A DNA stretch of 64,000 nucleotides, taken from Litchfieldella rifensis. GTDB taxonomy: Bacteria > Pseudomonadota > Gammaproteobacteria > Pseudomonadales > Halomonadaceae. The position numbers and the translations under genes were made by a program. Shown in pieces: positions 48,107-56,673 of this stretch. Within the stretch, counting starts at the first letter, position 1, and each line of letters begins with the position of its first letter. Below the pieces are notes generated by a model, which was given only the letters and a program-made list of their open reading frames with translations, was not told the DNA's origin and did not search any database. The DNA lies in the NCBI RefSeq assembly GCF_042646605.1, contig NZ_JBHRUG010000029.1:1-64000 (forward strand), in the 5' to 3' direction.

Positions 48107-48586
48107 TCACTGGTCGTCATTGGGGGGGAAATGTGGCTCCTGGGCGAGCCGGTCGATCTCGGCTCGAAACTCGTCGATGTCCTGAAAACGCCGATAGACC
48201 GAGGCGAACCGGATGTAGGCTACCTGATCGAGACGTTTCAGGGCCCGCATCACCTCCTCGCCGATCTCGCGGGACTCGACCTCACGCTCGCCACGCGCTC
48301 GCAGGCGTTGGCGCATGCGTTCCACCGCCGCTTCGAAGGACTCGGCACTGACCGGGCGTTTTTCCAGTGCTCGCAACATGCCCGCCCGCAGCTTGACCTC
48401 GTCGAAGACCTCGCGCGAGCCATCGGCCTTGACCACCCGCGGCATGACCAGTTCGGCGGTTTCATAGGTAGTGAAACGTTCGCCGCAGGCGACGCATTGA
48501 CGGCGTCGACGCACCTGGTCGCCTTCCGCCACCAGGCGCGAATCGGTAACCTTGGTGTCATGCGTACCACAGAAAGGACAGTGCAT
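48107..48586 (-). CDS. nrdR: Transcriptional repressor NrdR
   Basis: 159 residues. An N-terminal zinc ribbon (CPFCGTHDTKVTDSR, then RRRRQCVACGERFTTYE) is followed by an ATP-cone domain (about 50-140) with VVKADGSREVFDEVKLR. It represses ribonucleotide reductase genes through nrd boxes depending on ATP/dATP. The coupling with ribD is typical of proteobacteria. Confidence 0.96.
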   Translation of the reverse strand: MHCPFCGTHDTKVTDSRLVAEGDQVRRRRQCVACGERFTTYETAELVMPRVVKADGSREVFDEVKLRAGMLRALEKRPVSAESFEAAVERMRQRLRARGEREVESREIGEEVMRALKRLDQVAYIRFASVYRRFQDIDEFRAEIDRLAQEPHFPPNDDQ

Positions 48587-48734
48587 CGGCTAGCATCCGG
48601 CATTGTTTATCGTTGTATTGTAACGAGTTGCCTGCATCCCGCCCAGCCGCATCGCCTCGTTGGGTGCATGGCTGGCACGGCTTCTGCAAGACTAGGGGAA
48701 ATTCCGTCGCTCAACCTCCTGTCCGGAGTTGCCC

Positions 48735-50516
48735 ATGTCCTCGACGCTTCCTCCCACCACCGGTCGCCATCTGGACGAAGACGCCTTTATCGCACTGGCG
48801 GCCGATCGCCTGGCCGAAATCTATGGCCCACGCGCCGATGAGGTGCTGCGGCGCCTGCTGACGCTGCTCGCGCACCACAGCGGTGCGCTCGGCGATGCCT
48901 CGGTCTCTCCTTCGGGCGTGCTATGGAGCGAGCAGGATCAGTGGTTGATCACTTATGGAGATACCCTGCTCGACGGGGAGCGTCCACCGCTCGAGGTACT
49001 CGACGGCTTTATCGAGAGTCGCCTCGGCGATACCTTCAGTGGCGTGCATGTGCTGCCCTTCTTTCCCTGGAGCAGCGACGATGGCTTTTCGGTGATTCAC
49101 TACCGCGAAGTCAGTCCGGCACTGGGCGACTGGTCGCATATCCGCCATCTGGCCCGTCATCACGACCTCATGGTCGACCTGGTGATCAATCACGTCTCGC
49201 GCGAATCGCTGTGGTTCGTCGACTACCTGGCCGGCAGCCAGCCGGGACGCGACTACTTCATCGAGATGGACCCGGGGACAGATCTTTCGGCAGTGACCCG
49301 GCCGCGCAACACGCCGCTACTGGTGCCTGTCGCCACCCGCCGCGGCACCCGGCACCTGTGGGCGACCTTCTCCGACGACCAGATCGACCTCAACTTCGCC
49401 AACCCCGATGTGTTGCTGGAGTTCATCGGCATCCTGCTCTACTACATCGAACAAGGCGCTCGTATCATTCGCCTCGATGCCATCGCCTACCTGTGGAAGG
49501 AGGTCGGCAGTTCCTGCATCCATCTGCCCCAGACCCATGCTATCGTGCGCCTGCTGCGCGCCACTGTCGACTTCATGGTCCCGGGAACCCTGCTGGTCAC
49601 CGAAACCAACGTGCCGCACCGCGAGAACCTCAGCTACCTGGGGCTGGAGCGGCGGGATGACGAGCATGGTGGGCCTGACGAGGCGCATCTGGTCTACCAG
49701 TTCACCCTTCCCCCGTTGCTGGTGCATACCCTGACCAGCGGCGAGGCTGCCACCCTGGCGGGTTGGCTGAAGAGCCTGCCGGCCCTGCCCCCCGGTTGCA
49801 GTTATCTGAACTTCACCGCCAGCCATGACGGCATCGGTGTACGTGCACTGGAAGGCCTGCTGCCCGAGCACGAAATCGGCGGCCTGCTGGAATTGATGCA
49901 CCGCTTCGGCGGCTTCGTCAGCATGAAGACCGATGCCGACGGCACGGATTCGCCCTACGAGATCAACATCACCTATTTCGAGGCGCTCAAGGGCACCCGC
50001 CGCGGCCCCGATCCCTGGCAGGTCGAGCGTTTCCTGTGCAGCCAACACTTGATGATGGCGTTGCAGGGCATCCCGGCACTCTATCTGCATTCCTTGACCG
50101 CCACCCTCAACGACCACGAGGGCATCGAGCGCAGCGGCCGGCTGCGCTCCATCAATCGCCGCCGCTGGCACAAGGAGGAACTCGACGAATTGCTCGACAG
50201 CCGCAATACCCCGACCCGCGAGGTTTTCCTGGCCCTGAAGCGCCGCCTGGCGATCCGTCGCGGCGAACCCTGCTTCCACCCCGAAGCGCCGCAGCGGGTA
50301 CTCGACACCCCCGACACCCTGCTCGCCATCGAGCGTGGCCCGTTACCCGATGGCCGCCGCTTGCTGGCGATCTACAACGTCACCGACAAGCGCCAGCCGC
50401 TCGACCTGCCGGAGCTCGACGCCGGTGACTGGTTCGATCTGCTGGAGGACGCCCCATGGAAGGATCAGACGAGAGAACTCAGGCCCTACCGTAGCCTGTG
50501 GCTGGTCCAGCGCTGA
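48735..50516 (+). CDS. GH13_18 sugar phosphorylase, probably glucosylglycerate phosphorylase
   Basis: 593-residue (beta/alpha)8 enzyme of the sucrose-phosphorylase subfamily. Catalytic residues are Asp248 (nucleophile, RLDAIAYLWK), Glu290 (acid/base, VTETNVPH) and Asp365 (ASHDGIGVR). Beta-strand motif VHVLPFFPWSSDDGFSV is subfamily-specific. Subfamily members act on sucrose, sucrose-6-phosphate, glucosylglycerol or glucosylglycerate. The neighbouring GpgS and GpgP genes point to glucosylglycerate, degraded with phosphate to glucose-1-phosphate and glycerate (inference). CGGAG precedes ATG at 48735. It is divergent from nrdR. Confidence 0.82.
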   Translation: MSSTLPPTTGRHLDEDAFIALAADRLAEIYGPRADEVLRRLLTLLAHHSGALGDASVSPSGVLWSEQDQWLITYGDTLLDGERPPLEVLDGFIESRLGDTFSGVHVLPFFPWSSDDGFSVIHYREVSPALGDWSHIRHLARHHDLMVDLVINHVSRESLWFVDYLAGSQPGRDYFIEMDPGTDLSAVTRPRNTPLLVPVATRRGTRHLWATFSDDQIDLNFANPDVLLEFIGILLYYIEQGARIIRLDAIAYLWKEVGSSCIHLPQTHAIVRLLRATVDFMVPGTLLVTETNVPHRENLSYLGLERRDDEHGGPDEAHLVYQFTLPPLLVHTLTSGEAATLAGWLKSLPALPPGCSYLNFTASHDGIGVRALEGLLPEHEIGGLLELMHRFGGFVSMKTDADGTDSPYEINITYFEALKGTRRGPDPWQVERFLCSQHLMMALQGIPALYLHSLTATLNDHEGIERSGRLRSINRRRWHKEELDELLDSRNTPTREVFLALKRRLAIRRGEPCFHPEAPQRVLDTPDTLLAIERGPLPDGRRLLAIYNVTDKRQPLDLPELDAGDWFDLLEDAPWKDQTRELRPYRSLWLVQR

Positions 50517-50534
50517 GAGACCGGCATGGCCGGC

Positions 50535-51401
50535 TCAGAAACGATTGATCGGGACTTTCAGATAGACCTGGCCGTTGTCCTCGGGCGGCGGCATATGGCC
50601 GGCCCGCATGTTGACCTGCACCGAGGGCACTATCAGACGCGGTATATCGAGCATGGCATCACGCTCGGTGCGCATCTTGACGAACTCGTCCTCGCCGATG
50701 CCCTCGTGTACATGCACGTTGTGGGCACGCTGCTCGGCAACGCTGGTCTGGTGCTGGTACTCCTCGCGCCCTGGTGCCTTGTAGTCGTGACACAGGAACA
50801 GGCGAGTCTCGGGCGACAAGGCCAGCACCTTGTGGATCGAGCGATACATGCTACGGGCATCGCCACCGGGGAAATCGCAACGCGCCGTGCCGTAATCAGG
50901 CATGAACAGGGTGTCGCCGATGAAGGCGGCATCACCGACCACATAGGTCAGACAGGCCGGCGTGTGGCCCGGGGTGTGCATGACCCTCCCTTCCAGGGTA
51001 CCGATATTGAAGGTATCGCCCTCCTCGAACAGCCTGTCGAACTGGCTACCATCGCGGGAAAACTCGGTACCGGCGTTGAACACCTTGCCGAAGAGCTCCT
51101 GGACTTCGGTGATTCTGGCACCGATCCCGGTCTTGCCCCCCAGCTTGTCATGCAGGTAAGGAGCAGCCGATAGATGGTCGGCGTGGACGTGGGTCTCGAG
51201 GATCCATTCGACACCGAGACCTTCGCGCTCGATGAAATCGATGATGGCACCGGCGGAACGCACCTCCGTACGCCCGGCAGCGTAGTCGAAGTCCAGCACC
51301 GAATCGAGAATGGCGCAGGCGCGGCTCGCCGGGTCCTGCACCACGTAGCTGAAGGTGTTGGTGAGTTCGTCGAAGAAGTGGGTAACGACAGGATTGCTCA
51401 C
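50535..51401 (-). CDS. MBL-fold persulfide dioxygenase/sulfur-dioxygenase-like hydrolase
   Basis: 288 residues. The metallo-beta-lactamase metal motif is THVHADHLSAA, with further ligands in HTPGHTPACLTYV, GDTLF and LFLCHDYKAP. The mono-iron persulfide dioxygenases (ETHE1, Blh) share this layout and oxidise glutathione persulfide to sulfite. The C-terminal extension RLIVPSVQVNMRAGHMPPPE is typical of the Blh group. The start is GTG at 51401 with an excellent AGGAGG six bases upstream. A TauE-type anion exporter is in the window, but a link is only speculative. Confidence 0.78.
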   Translation of the reverse strand: MSNPVVTHFFDELTNTFSYVVQDPASRACAILDSVLDFDYAAGRTEVRSAGAIIDFIEREGLGVEWILETHVHADHLSAAPYLHDKLGGKTGIGARITEVQELFGKVFNAGTEFSRDGSQFDRLFEEGDTFNIGTLEGRVMHTPGHTPACLTYVVGDAAFIGDTLFMPDYGTARCDFPGGDARSMYRSIHKVLALSPETRLFLCHDYKAPGREEYQHQTSVAEQRAHNVHVHEGIGEDEFVKMRTERDAMLDIPRLIVPSVQVNMRAGHMPPPEDNGQVYLKVPINRF

Positions 51402-51618
51402 GGGATGCCTCCTATCATAAGAAAACGCGATCCCCGGGTCCGGGAATCTCGGCCTCTATGCCGCTTTCCGTCAAGGCTGCCTTAGGTACTCGCCGACCGC
51501 GCCCTGAAAGGTCAATGTCGTCATGCAGGCAACATCCTCGCGCGAACGCATGAGCGTGTTCTCTCAGCATACTACCGGATTGCGCGAGTGCGACTTGAGC
51601 GAGGACAAGAGAGCTAAA

Positions 51619-52839
51619 CTACACCTTGCCCTTGTTATCCAACTCGACCGCAGCGTGCATACGTTCGAGCAGGTCGGGAATCGCCGCCTGCACGCGATTC
51701 CAGCTGGGGATGAAGGGCTTGTCTCGAGGATTGTCGAGAAAAACAGCGCCGGCTTCCATGATGTTGGCGGCGAACAGCTCCACGACCTGCTCCTCGCTGT
51801 GCCGGTCGAGCTTCAGGCCGTTCATGATGGCATCGTTGTCGTAGGTTTCGATCAGATCCAGGGCGATACGATAGTAGGTGGCCTTGATGGTGCGGAAACT
51901 CTCGGCGTTGATCTGCACGCCCAGCGTCGCCAGCTTGCGATACAGCGCCTTGGCAATGTCCAGGCTCATGCGGTTGAGGCCGCCGCTGGGGTCGTCCTCG
52001 GACACCGGCTGGTGCTTGTGGTCGTAGATATCGGCGATATCCACCTGGCACAGCCGCTTGGTGGAATAGTTGCGATGCACCTCCGAGAGCACGCCGATTT
52101 CCAGCCCCCAGTCACTGGGGATGCGGATCCCATCGAGCACATCGGCGCGCATGGAGCACTCGCCGGACAGCGGATAGCGATAGCTGTCGAGATAGTCCAG
52201 GTACGGCAGTGGACCATAGATCTTTTTCAGGGCACGAATCAGCGGCGTCACCATCAGCCGCGCCACTCGGCCCTTGAGCTTGCCCTCGGCAATGCGCGCG
52301 TAGTAACCCTTGCAGAATTCGTAGTTGAATTGTGGGTGAGCGACGGGATAGATCAGTCTGGCCAGCAGGCCACGGTCGTAGGTGACGATGTCACAATCGT
52401 GCAACGCCACCGCCTCGGCACGGCGCGAGGCCTGCACGTAACCCGCACAGTACCAGACGTTGCGCCCCTTGCCCGGCTCCTGGGGAGAAATGCCCTCGGC
52501 GGCCAATTCGGCGTCCAGTGCCTTGAGTCGCGGTCCATCGTTCCACAGGATGCGATGGTGCTGCGGCAGCCGCGAGAAGAACTCCCGAGCGTGCAGGAAC
52601 TGATCGCGGTTGGCGCAATCCAGGCCGATGACGATCTCCGACAGATACGGCACCTTGGCCAGTTCGTCGACGATAGGCGACAGCGCCGGCCCTTCCAGCT
52701 CGGAATACAGTGACGGCAGGATAAGCCCCATGGGACGTCGCATGGAAAAGCGCACCAAGTCGGCTTCCAGCGCCTCCACCGGCCGGCCGGTCAGGTTGTG
52801 GAAGTTGGTAATGATGCCGTTCTGATAGAAATCACTCAT
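51619..52839 (-). CDS. gpgS: Glucosyl-3-phosphoglycerate synthase-type glycosyltransferase (GT81)
   Basis: 406 residues. A GT-A fold with LPSLYSE (41-47), a second-half nucleotide segment ASRRAEAVALHDCDIV with metal-binding Asp148-Cys-Asp150, then FCKGYYAR, PLIRALKK, PLSGECSMRADVL and the GLEIGVLSEV block are diagnostic of GpgS/MpgS. It transfers glucose (or mannose) from a nucleotide sugar to 3-phosphoglycerate. The stop overlaps nothing downstream. It is coupled upstream to the phosphatase gene by four overlapping bases. Donor specificity (GDP or UDP/ADP-glucose) cannot be told by eye. Confidence 0.85.
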   Translation of the reverse strand: MSDFYQNGIITNFHNLTGRPVEALEADLVRFSMRRPMGLILPSLYSELEGPALSPIVDELAKVPYLSEIVIGLDCANRDQFLHAREFFSRLPQHHRILWNDGPRLKALDAELAAEGISPQEPGKGRNVWYCAGYVQASRRAEAVALHDCDIVTYDRGLLARLIYPVAHPQFNYEFCKGYYARIAEGKLKGRVARLMVTPLIRALKKIYGPLPYLDYLDSYRYPLSGECSMRADVLDGIRIPSDWGLEIGVLSEVHRNYSTKRLCQVDIADIYDHKHQPVSEDDPSGGLNRMSLDIAKALYRKLATLGVQINAESFRTIKATYYRIALDLIETYDNDAIMNGLKLDRHSEEQVVELFAANIMEAGAVFLDNPRDKPFIPSWNRVQAAIPDLLERMHAAVELDNKGKV

Positions 52840-53705
52840 GCCGGGCCCTCCGCGGCTGCCGAATCGTCGGGGATCTCATCGCCCCACCAATATTCCACTC
52901 CTTCAGCCCACCCCTTCGGGCCAAAGTCCTCGGTGCGATAGAGCCGCTCGCTATTGACCTCGACCGGCTGACCATGGCGGCCACGAATCAGCACGGCCAT
53001 ATCCGCCGATTCGAGCAGCGGGATGTCATTGGGGCCATCCCCGAGCCCAAGCGTCAGCGGGCGGGCTCCACGCAGCGCCACGAAGCGGTCGACCAGCCAA
53101 TGCATGGCATCGCCCTTGTGCACTTGGCCCATCACATGCAGGAAGCGCCCGCCCCGAACCAGGCGCAAGCCATCATTGTCGAGGGCTTGAATGAAACGCG
53201 CCAAGGCAGCCTCGGAATCCTGCCACAGCAGAGGCTCGCTGCCTTCACGGACTCGTGCCTGACGCGCCTGCGGCTCGGACAAGCCGGTATGGGACATGAT
53301 CTCTTCCAGGTCCATGTCGGCCATGCCACGAAATGCCAGTCCCAGTCGCTCTCGCAATATCTCGAGGCGTTGGCGGATGAAGCCGATGTCCAGGCTCGGC
53401 GTCTTGATGCACAAGCCCTCGACATCGTTGGGATTGCGGTCCAGGCGCGCATGTTGCCAGGCCGGTGGCAAGCCGATGACCGCACCGTTCTCGGCAACGA
53501 AGGGGCTGGCTCGTAACCCGAGTTCGAGACGTAACGACAGCAGCTCGGCGCGCGTCTTGCTGGTCACCGGTATCACCGGGATACCGGCACGACCCAAGCG
53601 GGCCAACCAGGGACTGGCAGGGCGCCAGTCGTAGGTATCGTGGTCCAACAGGGAGCCGTCGAGGTCGGTGAACACCATTCGGGGCGGAGAGGACGGCAGT
53701 GTCAT
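52836..53705 (-). CDS. Glucosyl-/mannosyl-3-phosphoglycerate phosphatase (HAD IIB)
   Basis: 289 residues. HAD motif I FTDLDGSLLDHD (Asp14, Asp16), motif II PVTSKTRAEL, and motif IV GLGDGPNDIPLL with a C2B cap in between mark the MPGP-type phosphatases. It removes the phosphate from glucosyl-3-phosphoglycerate, finishing glucosylglycerate. AGGTG precedes the ATG. Order phosphatase-synthase with ATGA overlap shows a two-gene operon. The tail (last ~15 residues) is acidic. Confidence 0.87.
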   Translation of the reverse strand: MTLPSSPPRMVFTDLDGSLLDHDTYDWRPASPWLARLGRAGIPVIPVTSKTRAELLSLRLELGLRASPFVAENGAVIGLPPAWQHARLDRNPNDVEGLCIKTPSLDIGFIRQRLEILRERLGLAFRGMADMDLEEIMSHTGLSEPQARQARVREGSEPLLWQDSEAALARFIQALDNDGLRLVRGGRFLHVMGQVHKGDAMHWLVDRFVALRGARPLTLGLGDGPNDIPLLESADMAVLIRGRHGQPVEVNSERLYRTEDFGPKGWAEGVEYWWGDEIPDDSAAAEGPA

Positions 53706-54019
53706 GGCAACACCTGCTTGGCTTGCATGGTATTGGTGAACCTAGCACGTAGCGTGCCAAGTCCTGTACTACCGCCTTGGCCATCGCTTTGGAAGACTTG
53801 GCCATCGGCTCCTCCAGCCACCATGCACCATGAGGGAGCACAACCATGCCAGGTAGGCTTTCGGAGCGCACTGTTAGGGCGCATCAGCACAAGAGTAGAT
53901 GAAAAGGCATGAATGAATGGAAAGAGCACACTCATTATCACAGATTTCCTGGCTATATCCCTCAGCAATTCGTTATAATCTTTCCCAGATTTACAATGAA
54001 ATATTCAGGCAAGCTCACC
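53706..54019. other. Divergent intergenic region between the phosphatase gene and gntK
   Basis: Contains divergent promoter regions; an AT-rich stretch (about 53905-54010) leads to gntK. No other gene was seen. Confidence 0.55.
53951..53979 (+). promoter_or_regulatory. Candidate sigma-70 promoter of gntK
   Basis: Perfect TATAAT (53974-53979) with a poor -35 (GGCTAT at 53951) and a 17-base spacer. Start point near 53986, consistent with translation from ATG 54020. Confidence 0.45.
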
Positions 54020-54529
54020 ATGAATATCAGACCGGAATCCATTCTGGTAATGGGCGTATCAGGCTCCGGAAAATCGCATATAGGTCGGCTCATTGCCGAA
54101 CGCCTGCATGCGGACTTCATCGATGCCGACGATCACCACAGTGCTACCAGTATCGCCAAGATGTCGCGTGGCGAGCCGCTCAATGATGGCGATCGTGAAG
54201 GTTGGCTACAAACGCTTTCCGGTTTCTACCGTGATTATCAACAGCACGGAAAATCGTTGGTTATCGGCTGCTCGGCACTCAAGCATCGCTACCGCGACAT
54301 ACTGCGCCAAGGCGCGCCGGCATTGCGCATTCTCTATCTTCATGGTGAGCGTGAAGTATTGTTGCAACGCTTAAAGAATCGTCAGGGCCACTTCTTTCAA
54401 GGCGACCATATGCTTGACAGCCAGCTGCACGACCTGCAGCCACCCAGTCAAGATGAGGCCACTCTTCTTGATATACGGCTATCGCCGAGCGAGATAATCG
54501 ATCAATACCTTGAGACACTAAGGGTTTAA
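54020..54529 (+). CDS. gntK: Gluconokinase
   Basis: 169 residues; ATP-dependent phosphorylation of gluconate to 6-phosphogluconate. P-loop MGVSGSGKSHIG (11-22), acceptor-binding FIDADDHHSATSIAKMSRGEPLNDGDREGW (blocks DADDHH and GEPLNDGDR), CSALKHRYRD and the C-terminal lid HFFQGDHMLDSQ are typical. The candidate start ATG 54020 has only a weak SD; ATG 53996 is possible. It is noticeably AT-richer than its neighbours. It is convergent with the dctPQM TRAP operon, suggesting a gluconate or related sugar-acid uptake route (inference). Confidence 0.9.
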   Translation: MNIRPESILVMGVSGSGKSHIGRLIAERLHADFIDADDHHSATSIAKMSRGEPLNDGDREGWLQTLSGFYRDYQQHGKSLVIGCSALKHRYRDILRQGAPALRILYLHGEREVLLQRLKNRQGHFFQGDHMLDSQLHDLQPPSQDEATLLDIRLSPSEIIDQYLETLRV

Positions 54530-54629
54530 AATCCCACGAAACAATATTCGGATATTCTCCACCAATTCTTCATCACTTTTCTCCCATCTCCCAGTAGCAT
54601 TATCGGCAGCGGCACTTCTCTTTCTTGAG

Positions 54630-54660
54630 AAAAACCGCCGACCCAGGGTCGGCGGTTTTT
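54630..54660. terminator. Bidirectional terminator between gntK and dctM
   Basis: 13-bp stem AAAAACCGCCGAC / GTCGGCGGTTTTT with a five-base loop, giving U-tracts on both strands. Confidence 0.88.
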
Positions 54661-54694
54661 CTGACATTGGCGATAAAATTACGGACAATTCCGT

Positions 54695-55996
54695 CTACAA
54701 TGGCCAGATGGCCAGTTGCGGCCACAGCAGCAGCGCCGCCAGCACGCACAGCTGGATCAGCATGAACGGCAGCACCGACAGGTAGATGTCCTTGAGGCTG
54801 ATCTCCGGCGGCGCCACGCTCTTGAGGTAGAAGGCCGCCGGCCCGAACGGCGGTGACAGGAACGACACCTGCATGTTGACCGCGAACAGGATCCCGAACC
54901 AGATCGGGTCGAAGCCCAGTTGGCTGACGATCGGCAGGAAGATCGGCAGCGCCAGCATGGCGATCCCGATCCAGTCGAGAAACAGCCCCAGCACCAGCAT
55001 GATGCCCATCATCACCAGGATGATCACGATCGGCGCCACCTCGAGCCCCAGGATCAGCCCCGACACGAAGCGGTTGCCGCCCATCAGGTTGTAGACCCCG
55101 ACCAGCGCCGCGGCGCCGATGCCGATCCAGATGATCATGCCGCAGGTGTTGAGCGTCTGGCCCAGGCTGTGGTGCAGCATGCCCACACTGAACTCGCCGC
55201 GCACCACGATCGCCAGCAGCACCCCGAACACGCCCATCGCCGCGGCCTCGGTCACCGAGGCGATGCCGCCGTAGATGGTGCCCAGCACCAGGAAGGCGAT
55301 CAGCCCCGGCAGCAGGATGGCCTTGACCGCCTCGAGCTTGTTGGCGAAGGGGTTGTCCTGGGTGGTCGCGTCCAGCGGCGGGCCGAGCGCGGGGTTCTTC
55401 AGGCAGCGCACCAGCACGTAGGCGATGTACGCGCCCATCAGGATCACCGCCGGGGTGATCGCGGCGGTGAACAGCTCGGCGATCGACACGCTGGCGATCA
55501 GGCCGTAGATGATCAGCACGATCGACGGCGGCATCATGGTGCCCAGCGCCCCGCCGGCGCACACCACGCCGATCGACAGGCGCTTGTCGTAGCCCAGGCG
55601 CAGCATCTGCGGCAGCGCCAGGATCCCCAGCAGCACGATCTCGCCGCCGATGATCCCCGACAGCGCGGCGAGGAAGAACGCCACCACGATGGTCTGCACC
55701 GCCACGCCCCCGGGCAGGCGCCCGGCGAACACGCGCATGGCGTTGAACAGGTCCTTGGCGATGCCCGAGCGGTCGAGCAGCGAGGCCATCAGCACGAACA
55801 TCGGCACGGCGACCAGCGAGTACTCGGTGATGAAGCTGTAGACGCGGCTGGTGACCAGCGGCAGCGCGGTCTCGCCGAACCAGCCGAAGGTGAAGGCCAT
55901 GGCCACCAGGCCGGTGATGAAGGCCAGCGGCAGCCCGGTGACCAGCAGCGCGAAGATCGCGCCGACCATCAGCAGCGTCGCGGTACCGATGTCCAT
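54695..55996 (-). CDS. dctM: TRAP transporter large permease (DctM)
   Basis: 433-residue polytopic membrane protein with about 12 hydrophobic segments. The first, LLMVGAIFALLVTGLPLAFI, and the conserved SIVLIIYGLIASVSIAELF and FLDWIGIAMLALPIFLPI are TRAP-M signatures. With DctQ it forms the sodium-coupled channel that receives ligand from DctP. ATG at 55996 shares bases with the dctQ stop (TGATG). Codon usage is extremely GC-rich at third positions compared with dctP and most neighbours. Confidence 0.92.
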   Translation of the reverse strand: MDIGTATLLMVGAIFALLVTGLPLAFITGLVAMAFTFGWFGETALPLVTSRVYSFITEYSLVAVPMFVLMASLLDRSGIAKDLFNAMRVFAGRLPGGVAVQTIVVAFFLAALSGIIGGEIVLLGILALPQMLRLGYDKRLSIGVVCAGGALGTMMPPSIVLIIYGLIASVSIAELFTAAITPAVILMGAYIAYVLVRCLKNPALGPPLDATTQDNPFANKLEAVKAILLPGLIAFLVLGTIYGGIASVTEAAAMGVFGVLLAIVVRGEFSVGMLHHSLGQTLNTCGMIIWIGIGAAALVGVYNLMGGNRFVSGLILGLEVAPIVIILVMMGIMLVLGLFLDWIGIAMLALPIFLPIVSQLGFDPIWFGILFAVNMQVSFLSPPFGPAAFYLKSVAPPEISLKDIYLSVLPFMLIQLCVLAALLLWPQLAIWPL

Positions 55997-56589
55997 CAGC
56001 GGCGCTCCTCGGTCAGGGGTGTGGCGGGCCGGGCGCGCAGCGACTGCAGCAGGTGCAACGCCGCCTGCAGGGTCATCAGCGCCAGGGCGAACAGGATGAT
56101 GCCCTTGACCAGGGCCGGAAAGGGCGGATTCCACGAGGTCCCGGAGCGCTCGAGCTGCCACGCGCCGAGCGGGTTGTGCGAGGCGCGCCAGAACATGTGG
56201 AAGGCGGCGTAGCTCATGGTCAGGCAGAAGCCCAGGGTGACCAGGTCGTTGAAGCGATCCATCCAGCCCCGGAAACGCGGCCCGACGCTGTCGTAGAGCA
56301 CCTTGACGCGGATATGGCTGTTGCGGGCCAGCGCCGCCGGGCCGCCCAGGGCGAAGCTGATGGCGACCAGGAACACCACGCTCTCGTGGACCCAGGAGGT
56401 GGGGTTGTTGAAGCCGTAGCGCAGGCCCACCTCGACCACGCTGATGGCCATGGCCAGCAGGATCAGCCAGGCGGCGCCGCGGGCGCCGCGCGACACCAGG
56501 CGGTCGAGGGCGTTGCGTTCGGGGGCGACATCCTCGGCCTGTTCCAGCACCTCGGACAGGTCTTGCGGGTCGGAAGTTTGTTGCGACAT
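55996..56589 (-). CDS. dctQ: TRAP transporter small permease (DctQ)
   Basis: 197 residues. A hydrophilic N-terminal tail (about 1-38) precedes four hydrophobic segments starting near 40, with FNNPTSWVHESVVFLVAI and ALARNSHIRVKVLYD as the small-subunit signature. GGAGG precedes ATG at 56589. Its stop overlaps the dctM start. Third-position GC is very high, as in dctM. Confidence 0.9.
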   Translation of the reverse strand: MSQQTSDPQDLSEVLEQAEDVAPERNALDRLVSRGARGAAWLILLAMAISVVEVGLRYGFNNPTSWVHESVVFLVAISFALGGPAALARNSHIRVKVLYDSVGPRFRGWMDRFNDLVTLGFCLTMSYAAFHMFWRASHNPLGAWQLERSGTSWNPPFPALVKGIILFALALMTLQAALHLLQSLRARPATPLTEERR

Positions 56590-56673
56590 TGACTGCCTCC
56601 GCGAATCGCCCAAGGCATTGCCTCGGGCGATCCCTCGGTCAGATGGTTGATGAATGAATTGGCATCCGCCGGC

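Noticed and set aside
54920..56212. 430-codon His/Arg/Asp/Gln-rich frame opposite dctM/dctQ
   Set aside because: Composition is a by-product of very GC-biased codons of the TRAP genes on the other strand; no SD or family motif.
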